Source of the DNA: DASZGI01 sp035938995
Lineage (GTDB): Bacteria > Actinomycetota > Actinomycetes > Streptomycetales > Catenulisporaceae
Assembly (NCBI RefSeq): GCF_035938995.1
Contig: NZ_DASZGI010000070.1
Coordinates: 1 to 64,000 of the forward strand
Direction of reading: 5' to 3'
DNA length: 64,000 nt
Shown here: positions 21,401-33,400 of the stretch, one piece after another
Layout: each line of letters opens with the position of its first letter
How positions within the stretch are numbered: position 1 is the stretch's first letter
Position numbers and translations under genes: made by a program
Notes under the pieces: generated by a model
Database searches by the model: none
What the model was told of the DNA's origin: nothing
Seen by the model: only the letters and a program-made list of their open reading frames with translations

Positions 21401-24400
21401 CGACGTCCCGCCGCGACAGGACCCGTCGACGTCGGCGGTGTCATACGAGCAGCCGGCCAGGCGGCTTGGGCAAGTCGTGGGTCCGCGGGTGGCGCGGATT
21501 GAGGAGCGCCTGGCCGCTGAGCGAGAGGGGCAGCAGCGTTCGGCGTCCTCCCTGTCCGCGCCGCCGCAGACTCTGCCGACGGAGGCCCGGTCGCACGAGC
21601 ACGCCGCCGTGCCGCCGGAGGGTGGGCTGCCCGGTGGGCCGGGCGAGCGGGCGATCCCGCACGTCGACTTCAATCCGGAGCTCGACGCCAGGGAGGCGTT
21701 CCGGCAACACGTCGTGCCGACGGACCGGGGTTGGGCGGTGAGCGACCGCGGTGACGAGGCGGAGTGGGCAGGGCGGGTCTCCGTGCCGGACGGGTGGCGG
21801 GCGATCGGGGTTCACCTGGATCCGGAGACCGGCGGGGTGCTGGTGGACGGGCGGCGCCTGTCGCGGGATCAGAGTATTGAGTTGTTGCTGCCTGAGGCGC
21901 GGCGGGTGCAGGAGGCGGGCCAGTCGCTGGCGCTGGTGGCGTGCGGCGGCGATTGGCTGGCGGGGGAGCTGTCGGCGCGGCTTCCGGGGTTGCGGGTGGC
22001 GTCGTTCAACGACGTGGCGGTGCAGTTGCGGGACGGGCGGGTGGTCGCCGGGGATCTGACGGGGGCGGTGGGGTTGCCGCCCGTGGAGAATCGCTGGTGG
22101 TTGGCCGAGAGCCGGCTGGCGCCGCATGAGCCGGGGGTGCAGGTGTGGCGCGACGGAGAGATCCAGCCCGGGGTGTCGGGCCGGGTGCTGCGTGACGTGC
22201 TGGAGTCGCGGCCTGCCGATCCGGCGGCTCGGCCGGTGAGCGCGGAGGATGCGGCCAAGGCGTATGTCTGGAGCGACCCGAGCGGGAGCGGGCTTCCTCT
22301 CGATCGGCCTGCGGACACCGAGGCCGGACTTTCCGATCCGCAGAACGCCGAGCTGGCTCGGCTCCGCTACAGGGTGCTGTCAGAGGATCTGGCGGCAGAG
22401 ACGGGGCCGGACTCGTTCTACCGAGCGGCGATCGCGGCGTACGCCGTCGCTCATGACCCCGCGAGGCAGAGCCTGGACGAGAGAATCGCCGAGCTGCGGG
22501 AGGAAGTCGTCCAGGGCGTGATCAGAGGGTGGGACGCGCGCTACAGCACCCGTGCCGGAGGCCTGACTCTGGACGAGGCGGTCGCCCTGATCCGGGACCC
22601 GACCAGGTGGACGCGCGTGCACGAGCGGATCGTCCCGCACGCCTTCGCCGACCTTCTCGACCTCAATATGGGCGTCATCGGGGCTCGGGGCGTTGTCGAG
22701 CCGGTCGGCGACGCGGGCCGCCACCGGATTGGCGACGAGCACAGACGCCCGTTCGTCTTGGCGAAGGTCGCCGACGGGTACGTCGCCGCGCACCCTATCG
22801 GAGACCGTCCCGGCCAGCCGGCGGCCCCAAGGGAGCTGCAGCCGCCGCGCCAGCCGGGGAGTGCCTGGACCGATCAGCTCACGGAGAACGAGCGCGACCG
22901 GCTCCGGCAGGAGTATGGCGGCGTGCGCCTGGAGCCGGAAGACCATCAAGCGGCCGGCGCGGCGCGCCACAGGGCCATATACGAGTCGATGGACGGCAAT
23001 GCCGCCGACCGAGCGCGACCGGCCGATCACGCCGCCACCGTCCAGGAGATCCAGCAGACCGTCAGGGACGCGGTGCTTTCCACGGACGACACGTTTCAGG
23101 GCGCTGCGATGAACCGTCTCCTCCTCTGGGAACGGGTGCACGACGCCTTTGCGCACAGCGCAGCCACCATCAACGCGCGCGCGACCAGGGGACGGGACGC
23201 GTTCCTGTCGGCGCTCGGCCCTGCGGCCGATCAGCCCACCCGGCAGCGGGTCGACGAGGTATCGCGTGCGATCGCGGACGCCGAGTACCTCCCCCAAGTC
23301 GAAGCGCACTACAACCAGTCGCAGACTCGGCCCGACGGTATCGCGGCGTTCGTGGAGATGGTTCGTGGTCGGGTGGAGCGGCTCGCGGATTCCGAGCGGG
23401 CAGCGTACCTGGAGGGGGTGCTGGGCTTCCGGGAGACCGTCCGCCGCTTCCACGAGATCTCGACGGCCCGTATTCGCTATGACGAGGCCCAATACAATCG
23501 TGAAGTCTTCGCGGATGCGAGAGACGAGGGCGATCTGGCCCACCAGCAAGCCCTCGAGGTGCCGCGACGCGAGGCCATGCGGATGGCCGAGGAGAACATC
23601 CGCCAGGACAATGCGCTCGCCGACGTGTGGAACGCGCGACCCGCGCGATACATGCCACCGGGTTTCGGCGAACACGGACCCGATGGAAGGCTGCGATATC
23701 CCCTGGGGCGCACCGGGCAGTTCGTGAGGCTCGGCGAGATCGGCGTGCGTGACCACGAGGGCGTCGCGCAGTTCCTCGCGCAGAACGTCGGGACCGGGCT
23801 GCAAGACGGCCGGCGGGATGAACTGCACACGGCGATCATCGATTTCCTCGGGCACTACGGCGCACCCATCTTCGCGCAGCGGCTGCTCGAAGACGGTCTC
23901 GAGTTCCAGGTCGGCGCGGGCGATCGTCAGCGCGTGGTGCGTCTCCGGCTGTCACCCGACCCCGACCGGGCTCACGAGACCAACCCGAACCGGCTCGAAT
24001 ACGAACCGCTCGGCGTGACGGCCGGCGTGGTGTGGCACACCCCGGTCGAATCGGACAACGAGGAGACGGCCGGCAGCAGCCGTTCGGTGGAAAGCGACGC
24101 CACGGTGAGTCTTTCCGCCAATGTCGGCGGCTCGTTCGGCGCTCTTCCCGCGCACGATCCGAACCTGGTCTTCTCCTGGCAGTTCGCCGCGGCGGGGAAC
24201 GCGTCGGCTTCCCTGACGCACAGCTACGGTCAAGCCGCGGTGTCCGCCACCAAACGGCTGTTCGAGGCCAGCGGCGCGCAGACCGTCTTCTTCGACTTCC
24301 CGCAGTCCACGCTGCACATCGACATCGTGCGGCCTGGCGGGCGAGACCGCCAGGAAGAAATCGTGGGCGCGGGAACCATGAAACTGACCTCCCGTTTCGG

Positions 24401-27400
24401 GTTCCCCGAGGATCTGGCGCCGGTCAAACCGGAGGGCGCCGGGCCCGGGGTGGTGTTCAGGCCGGAACCCGGAAGACCGCTGTTCGGCATGACCAATCTG
24501 GCGGCACTCGCCAACGAGGGTGCCGGCGGCCCGCTGCACCAGAAAGCCGACCGGGTCGCCGCGGTGCCGCACGACTTCTTCTTCATCGCCGAGTCCGTCG
24601 CGGGGCTGCACGCGATCCGCGAGCGGGTGATCGGCCAGCTCGATGCGCAGGCGGATCGCAGGCTGGTCGAAGGCGTGCACTTCAATCTCGGCGAACGCGC
24701 GGTCCTGCGCATGCTCCCCAACGAGATGACGAAGGTCGGTTGGGTCTCCCCGGAGATCCGCACCGCCGACGGCCGCACGGCGGCGCGCACGACCGTGCAG
24801 ATGGACCTGCGCGACGCCGTCCCGCTGGTGGAGAGCCACGTCTCCATCAAGGAGGAGGCCCAGGTCTTCATCAGCTTCTCCGAAGGCGACACGGAGAACG
24901 ATTCCTTCGGGCTGACCGGCGGCGGCACTTCCGGCCACACCTTCGGAAGCCTGGGCGCGCCCACGGGAGGCAACGACAACCTGTCGGAGAACGCAAGCTT
25001 TACGGGCCGGATGTCGTCGAGCCGCTCCACGAATTCGAACATCGGGTCCGGGCACATCGTCGGCCTGGTCCATGAAGACAGCGTCCTCTACCGGACCACG
25101 GTCCACACCCGGGTGCTGCTCGAGGTGACCGGCCGGCCGAGCCGCTGGGTCGAAGGCGACGCCACCGTGTTCCTGCGGGTGCCGGCGCACCAGCGGGCGC
25201 GGTTCGAGGCGGCGCTCACCGACCAGGCCTCGGACGCGCCGCGGGGCCATGAGTTCTACCCGAAGGACGGCCGGCAGCCCGACACCATGCCCGAAGATCA
25301 GGTCCGTCATCCTCCCGAGACGATGGCCCTCGGCCGCGGCACCGGGTTCAGCGCGATCGACCATATGCCCGGCGGCGAGAAGGTGCTGCCGCGGCTGTTG
25401 GAGATGGCCGAGCAGGTCGGCGCGCACATGGCCTACTCGCGTCCCTGGGACGCGGAGCAGACCAACTACATCCGCACGCAGCTGGCGTCCCGCTTCACCC
25501 GGCAAGGGCTGATGAACTGGGGTAGCGCGCTGTTCCAGGACGGCGGCGTGCGCATGGAGGTCACGCGTCCCGCGCAGGACGGCGTCGAGGTCATCACCTT
25601 CACCGTCAAGGCCCGGCTGTTGGGCTCCGCCCAGGCAGAGGCGGCTGCCCGGCCGGACGACCCGCCGCCCCTGCCGGAGTCGATCGGCCGGGGGCGGCTC
25701 GACAACGCGAAACTGGAGATCATGCCGTCCGCGTTCGCCGGCACCAGCAGCTCGGACACCGTCGACCGCGGATGGACGGGGTCTGGCCAGGTCACGGGCT
25801 CCTTCGGCGTCAGCACGCGCCACCCCGACCGCACCACCAGCGAAACTGCCGGCGGCTCGTGGGCTCACGATACGGCCAACACGCTCGGCGTCGGCGGCTC
25901 CGGGTTCATGCTTACCGCGGACCTGCACAGCGGCGGGGCGTGGTACTTCGACTACCGCACCGTCCTCGAACTGGCGGCGACCTCGCGTCACGAACCCGGG
26001 TACAACCCGGGCGACCGGGCCAGAGCGTTGCCCGCGCTCGCGCGCGGCGCAGTGGCACGCAGGTCATACGCCGCGCAGACCACGCCGCCGACCATCGTGG
26101 GCAGGGTGGAGGATGCCCGGGTCCGTTTCGTGATCGCGGAGAAGCTGACACGGAAGCAGCCGGTCGATCCCGAACTCGCGAAGGTTGTCGGCATCCCGCG
26201 GGACCTGCCCGGCCCCGCCCAACGTGTCAGGTTCCCGGGCGTGCGGTCACGGAGTACGACGCTGCCGCTGCCGGTGACCGAGCGGCGGCCGGCGCTCTCG
26301 CCCGAGGTGCATGTGGCCCATCCGCCCGAGGTTCAGCCCCACCTGACCGGGGGCCACACCCCGCTGCACCAGGACGACCAGCTGACCGAGGTGCTCGGCG
26401 GCGGGAAATTGGCCGACGTGATAGTCCGCGGGCTGCGCCGGTTCGACGTCGGGCCCGAGACGTACGGTCACGAGCCGTGGATGATGACCAGTCAGGAGAC
26501 GCTCGGGGCGTCTCAGGTGCGCGGTCCTTCTGAGATCCGGCGGACCTTCTACGTCGGCGGGCCGATCGCCGAAAAACGGGTGGACGTCACGCTGGTCGGG
26601 TACCCGCACGACGCGCACCGAATAGGCACCGAGGAGGTGCCGGTCTTCCGGATGCACGTGGCCGAGGGCAACACCGGGGTGTCCTCGACCACCACCCGGT
26701 CCGTCGCGGGTCAGGGGCGGGGTTCGGCGAACCTGGGTCTGGTGTACCGGCAGGGCGATCACGGAACACTGTCGGGCACACCGTTGTCCGGGTCGGGTTC
26801 GGTGAACTTCCGGAACGAGGTGGCGAGCAGGACCGTCAGTTACACCCCGACCACCGGGCGGCTGGTCCAGGGCGACGACGCCTATGTGGAGTACAAGGCC
26901 AACATGGTGTGGCGGGTCTCGGTGGTCGTGACCCCGGTGAACCGGCTCTACACCGGCCCGCCGATGGAAACGCACGCCCTGGTCGAAGTGCCCGGCGGCA
27001 TCAGTTACCTGCGGCTGGCCGAGCCCGTGCCGTCCCCGCGCACGCTGGACGAGCTGCTCGCGTTCCCCCGCCCCGCGAACGCCCCGGAGTACGTCCCGGA
27101 CCGGCTCGTCGTCGTCGGGACGTCCCGGATCGCAGACTTCGGCGCTCACGACCGTGTCTTCGAGACGATGCCGGCGACGCCGGGCAGTCTCGAGCGCGTT
27201 CCCGTGGTCCCGATGGTCCCGGCCGCGGCCGTGTCCGAACGGCTGATGGCCCCACGCCCGGAACATCTGATCGCATTCGACGTCACCGGCGAGGGCAACC
27301 CGGTGCTCGACGCGATGCAGCGCCTGCTGCGAGACCACGCCCCGCACTTCCTCGAGGACTATTGGACCGTCCAGGAAGGTCTCGCATCGAGCCGGACGCC

Positions 27401-30400
27401 CGACGGCGCTCTGCATCCGGACGCCATTCGCCGTGTGCCCACCAAGCTGGGCAACCTGATCAATCCCGGCTCGATGATGGCGCTGCGAGACTCGATATAC
27501 GGGACGGGACTGGTGATCAGAGCCACCAGGCCGGACAGGGGCGGCGCCGGCACGAGAATCCTGGACGTGTTGATCCAGGGCGACCAGGTGGGCCCTTACC
27601 AACTGGTCCAGCACGTCGAGAGCGCGAACGTCACCCCCTACTCGTTCCGGCTCAACGCCTGGACCGACGCGCTCACGATCCCCCAGGCGCACTCCGAAGG
27701 GTACTCCGCCGGCCCGGCCCTGCGCTTCGCCCTGCCGGGCCTCCACCGGCTGCAGTCCGTCAACGTGGGGGGAGGGGCGAGCGCCGCCTCGTCGCTCGCT
27801 CCGGGTCATTCGCTGATGACGACCGACGCGACCCGCGACACCCACTTCCGGGCCGGAGGCGCCTCGCGCTTCATCGGTATGGACAACATCAAGGTCTCCC
27901 TGATGGAGACCGTGATTCCCACACGCGCGGCAAACACCCTCGGGCTCGGCGTGCCCCGCATGCTCGCACGGCTGTGGCAGGGCGCCGACGACCCGCTACG
28001 GCCGAGCATCGACGTCCAGATGCTCAATCGGGTGATCATCCCCGACCAGCTGATGAGGGACCACATGTCGGCGCCGGAGGTCGAGCCGGGGACGGCGGCG
28101 GTCACCGAGGTGCCGGTCGGCTCGACGGCTGGCACGCTCCGGGCCACCACATTGGACGTCACCAGCCGCGACCTGCTTAGCCACGCCGTGTTCACCGTCG
28201 GCTTCGACCGTGCCAAGCTGCGCATTCTGCACGACGAGTTTCTCGCCCGCGTCTTCGGCGCCCCTGCGCGGGCGGGCAGCGGTGTGGACCCCAACGACCC
28301 GCGGACCGACGTGTACAACCCGCTGGTCGCCGCGCTTTTCAAGCCCGGCGCGCTCGGCCGGGACGCATTGCCCTACCTGTTCTCGTATCAGACGTCCACC
28401 CGGGAGCTGGAATTCCTGGTGTCCCCGGACGGGTTCACCTCGCCCGTCCTGGTGGTCGAAGGTGGAGCGCGCGGGGACATCCGCGGGACCGTGACGATGA
28501 ACTACGAGCTGCTCAACCCGCGCATCCTGGGCGAGTCGCGCGGCTGGGTGGAGACCGTGGACTACGGCTTCCGCGAATTCAACAGCAACGACTCCACCGG
28601 TTCCAGCCAGAGCGGGAACCTGAACGGCGGATTCGGACTGAACATAGGCGCGCGGCCGGGCCAGCCTCCGAACGCGGCCGGGCATCTCACGTTCAACGCC
28701 TCTGCCGGCGGCGCGCTGGGCCACTCCATCGCCAACAGCAGTTTCGCGGTGCTCAAGACGATGCCCTGGCACCGCCCCCAGAACCAGCCGGCCGTGCGGC
28801 TGCACGTGTCATCGGACGTGAAGGTGACCGTGCGGGTGAACGCGCACGTCGAGGGGCCGGGCCCCGTGCTCCCATGGGAGGCGTCCGACGGCGCGGTCGA
28901 GCTTTCCTTCCTGGTGAAGGGCGGGGCCGAGTTCGCCCTGTCGCCGGAAGCATCGATTGGGAAGGGTCTGGTCAATCCGCGCGGCATGACGATCCCGTCC
29001 GGTGTCTTCGCGGTGGCGCACGGCGCGAAGGACACCCTGGGCGTCGAGGACAGCCCGATCACGGATGTGGCGGAAATGTACAACCTGGGCGGAGTGGACC
29101 CCGCACGCCACTTCGTCGTATACGCGAACGTCATTCCCGCGGACGGCACGTTCGTCGTCGGGGACAGGGCTTTGAGTCCCGATGTGTTCAGCCGGCAGGT
29201 CTTTGCCGACCGTGTCTTGACCGACCACATCGTGGTGCTCCTCGCCCCCCAGGGCGACCTCGCGGTGGAGGGATCTCGGTCAGCCGCCGAGCAGATGGCG
29301 AGAGAGACCGGCCTGCCCGTCCTGGCCACCGAAGGCGGTGTGAGATGGACCCGCGACGGCTCGATCCAGGCGTATACCCTCCCGGGGGGCGAGTTGGGGC
29401 CGGGCGGGGAAGGGGCCCAGTGGCGTCTGCTGACCCCGCGCGGCGACGTGGTCGAGACAACGATCCACGGCCACGTTCTCGATCAGGCACTGATCGACAT
29501 CGAAAGGCGCCGGGCGCAGGCGACAGCCGGTCCGCAGCTTACCGCCGGGCCGGCGGCGCATCCTGATGCGGCACGCCTGCCCGACCGCCCGGCGCAGCCG
29601 GAGCGCCGTGTCTCCACTCCGAGGGCGACGACGCCTTCAGCTCTACCGGTCAGCCCTAGGCGGCGTTCTCTCCTTGGCGAGGTGCCCGCGGCTACCGCGC
29701 ATCGATTGGCGGGCTTTTCGCCGCCCTCGTCTCGTCCCGAGTCGCCGTCCGGACCGCGGGCCGCGTCGCCGCCCGGGGCGCCGTTCGAGGCGCTGTCCGG
29801 GGCGCGGGGCGAGTTGCCGCGAGAGACCGCCGCATCGCCGACCCCTTCGCGGTCCCGGAGCGGGTCTCTGCTGGGCGCGGCGGCCAGAGTACGGAGCGGG
29901 TCGTGGGCGATGTCGCCGAGAGAGTTGCTCGGGCTAGGTCCTCAGCGACCTCGTCCCACCGATATTCCCCGCCTGGAAACCGGTGCGGACACCGTTGGTC
30001 GCCGGACCCGGTTCTACATCGACCCGTCCGAGCAGTCGCCCGAGTCCCCTTCGCCGTCGGTGTCAAGCCCCGAATCGAGGCGTGCGCCGTGGCGGTCCCG
30101 GATCGCCGCGGGAGAGGGTATTCGGCTACGTCGCCGCGCTTCGGGACTCGGAGAGGACCCGGTCGAGTACGTCGTCGAGCCCTCCAGGCCGCCGTCGCCG
30201 GAGGTCTCTGGGCCGCATGTTTCGCCGTCGGAGTCGCCGTCGGAGTCGCCGTTCGCTTCGCGGCGCGCTTCGGCGTCCGCGCCGAGGTGGCCTCTTGCGG
30301 AGGGGCAGGTGCCCAGTCCGCCGCGGTCGCGGACCGTTTCGCGGCGTCCTTCGATGTATATGGGGTCGATTCCCGAGCGCCTTGCCGAGCGTTGGGCGGC

Positions 30401-33400
30401 GGAACGCCAGGCGGAGGAGCGGGTCAGCCCGCCGACGTCCGAGCCCTCGTCACCAACCTCATCGCGCCTGGGCGGGGTGCCCGGGTCCCGGCAGGAGGGG
30501 AGGAGCGAAGGGAGAGTGGTTCCGGCGGCCGACGACAGCGCGCAGATTGCCGCTCGGGAGGAGATCGCCGCCCAGGAGGAGTTTGTCGGCACGCAGAGGG
30601 CCGCGATCGCCGCCCGGGATGCCTTGGACGAGGCGCGACGGGTGTTGGAAGAGGGCGGGGGAGCGGGAAGGTCCGACGCCCCGGACCCTCTTCAGGCGGT
30701 CCGCCAAGCGGAAGCGGACTTGGCTAGCGCCCGGGCCAGGCATCAGCGGGCTGAGGCAGAGATGCTGCGGCTGGGCCTGGAGACTGATGTCGCGGGTGGC
30801 CCGGTTGTGGGCGGGATCCGCCTGCGGGAGCCTGCGCCGGCTCGGCTGGCTCCGCGGAGCGAGGTCCCACCGCGGCCGGACCCAGCGACCTCGGCCGTGT
30901 CCCGCGGGCCGGCGGCCAGGCGGCTGCTTGAGGAGGGCTTCGTCGCTCAGCGGGTGGCGCACATTGAGGGGCGTGAGACTGTTGCGCGCGAGGAGCAGGG
31001 TTCGGTGCCCTCCCCGTCCGCGCCGCCGTCGAGCCATGTGTCGTCGCGGGAGGTCTCGCCGGAGGCGCAGTCGGCGCCGGCAGACGCTCCGTCGCGTGAG
31101 TACTCCGCCCCGGCGCCCCCCGAATATGGGTCGTCCGGCGGTGCGGAGGGGCTGCCGCGCATGCAATTCGAGGGCCGTGCGGATACAAGCGTGAGAGAGG
31201 AGTTCGGGAGCTCGGTCATGTCGTCGGGCTCGGCGTGGGCTGTGCTCGATCGCGGCGACGAATTGGCCCGGGCGGAGCAGGTCACCGTGCCGGACGGGTG
31301 GCGGGCGGTCGGGGTTCACCTGGACGCGGAGACCGGCGGGGCCTTCGTGGCCGGGCGGGCCCTGACGGTGCATCAGAGTGTCGAGTTGCTGGAGCCGTTG
31401 GCGCGGCGACTGCGCGATAGCGAGCAGTCGATGGCGTTGGTGGCGTGCGGCGGTGATCGGCTGGCGCGGGCGTTGTCCACTCGGGTGCCGGGGCTGCGGG
31501 TGGCGTCGTTCAATGACTTTGCGGTGCAGCTGCGGGACGGGCGGGTGGTTGCCGGCGACTCGACGGGGCGGGTGCGTTTGCCAGACGTGGTTCCCTGGTG
31601 GCTGGCCGAGGCGGACCGTGAGCACGTGCCGGGGGTGCGGGTGTGGCTCATCGGGCAGATCCAGCCCGGGGCGCCGGGGCGGGTGCTGCACGATGTGCTG
31701 GCGTCGCGGCCGGCCGACCCGGCAGCTGAAACCGTGAGCCGCGCCGAAACGGCCGACGCATACGTCTGGACGGATTTCATCGGGGGTTCGGACCGGTTGG
31801 TGCCCTCGCGGTTCGAGCTGCGGACGGTCGGGTCCCACCCCGGGACGCCGCTGACGACGCATGGGGCACGTGACTTCCTGATACGCAACGGTTTCGGCGT
31901 CGAGCAGAACAGGGAAGCAGCGCTGAATCTGTTCCTGCACGGCACGCAAATGGAGGGGAGGGCGTTCTCGGACAACTGGTTCGGAGCGTTCGTGCTGAAT
32001 CACCGGCTTGACGCAGTCGCGGCGCAGCTGGAGCGAGTCGCGCCGGAGTACTACGACCCGGAGCGCCATGCACCGTTCGATCAGCGGGTGTATCTAGACG
32101 CGCACGGGCAGGTTCAGATTCTCCCCGAGGAGGAATTCCACACCGGCCTGGCGCGCATGCCGTTGGAGGACAGCGAATACGAGCACGAATTCGGCGATGA
32201 AACGCCCTTCCGGGACGCCGAAGTCCTCTCGCAGTGGGTACCCACGGGCGCGCGCGTCACGCAGGTCCCGCCCGAGTCGGTGGGTTTCAGCGGTACCAGG
32301 CGGGAATACCTGCCAGAGGAACTGGCGGCGACCCGGTTCCCGGCGGGATACTCGTTCGCTCCGAACGACGGGGTGCAGAATCCTCCCCTGTATTTCCGGT
32401 CTGACCACCAGCCGTTGTTCCGTTTGGACCGGCGTTCGAAGGGGTTCGTGTTCGGCCTGGGCTTCTTGCCCGGCAAGCGGGTGCTTCCCTCGAGCGTGGA
32501 TGAGTATGAGCGCAATAAGCAGTCCACCGGCCTCATCAGCACCACGCGATCATCCGAGTGGCAGCCGCAGTTTTCTTGGGCTGTGCGGCCCGGGGGAATC
32601 GTCTCCCGCTATGAGATCGATGCGCCCGGCGGACTCGACGTCCACGCGACCCTGGGCAAGGTGACTCCATATCAGCCGACCTGGCTCGACGTCTCGTTCT
32701 GGGACGGAATCCGGCCGGAGTACATCAGAAGCGTGCAGGAAGGCAGGCTGTTCGGGCCACAGGGCGAGCCCATTTTGGAATTACCGGAAAAAGACCCGGT
32801 AACGGGTAATGCGCCTATGGCCGATGGGCAGTTCGTGTGGGGAGAGGTGACGACGCGCGCCGACTGGCTGAGGGGGAACGTGTCACCGTTGCCACCGCAC
32901 GTGGATGCGGAGACTGCGGTCCTGCTGTCGTCGCATCGCTTTGACAAGTGGGTCGGCGAGGCGTTGCCGACGGGATTCGTTCTGGTGAATCGTGCCGAGG
33001 ACGTGGGCATGGCTGACGCGCTTCCGCGCATGCCCGGCTACATGACGATCGCGTTGCACAACGACCCGGCCGTTCCCGGGAACTATCTGGTGCGGGGGAG
33101 GAGTTTCCCGGCGGCGGAGTTGGCGCCGGCACTGGCTAAGCGGGTCGGGCAGGAGGCGCGGGGCGTGGTGATCGTATCCAGTCACGGTGCGGAGTTGGGG
33201 CGGGCGCTGGTCGAGGCGGTGGCTGCCACAGACCGGCGAGACCTGGTGGTGATGAGCACCGCCGGGCGGGTATGGCAGATTCCCGGAGGAGACGTGCGGG
33301 TCCGCGCCGCTGACGCCGCGGGGCCGGAAGGAGCGGTCGTCGCGCCATGGAGCTCAGAATGGCGTCCCGAGGTAAATCCGCAGCGTGTCTGGAGCGCCCA

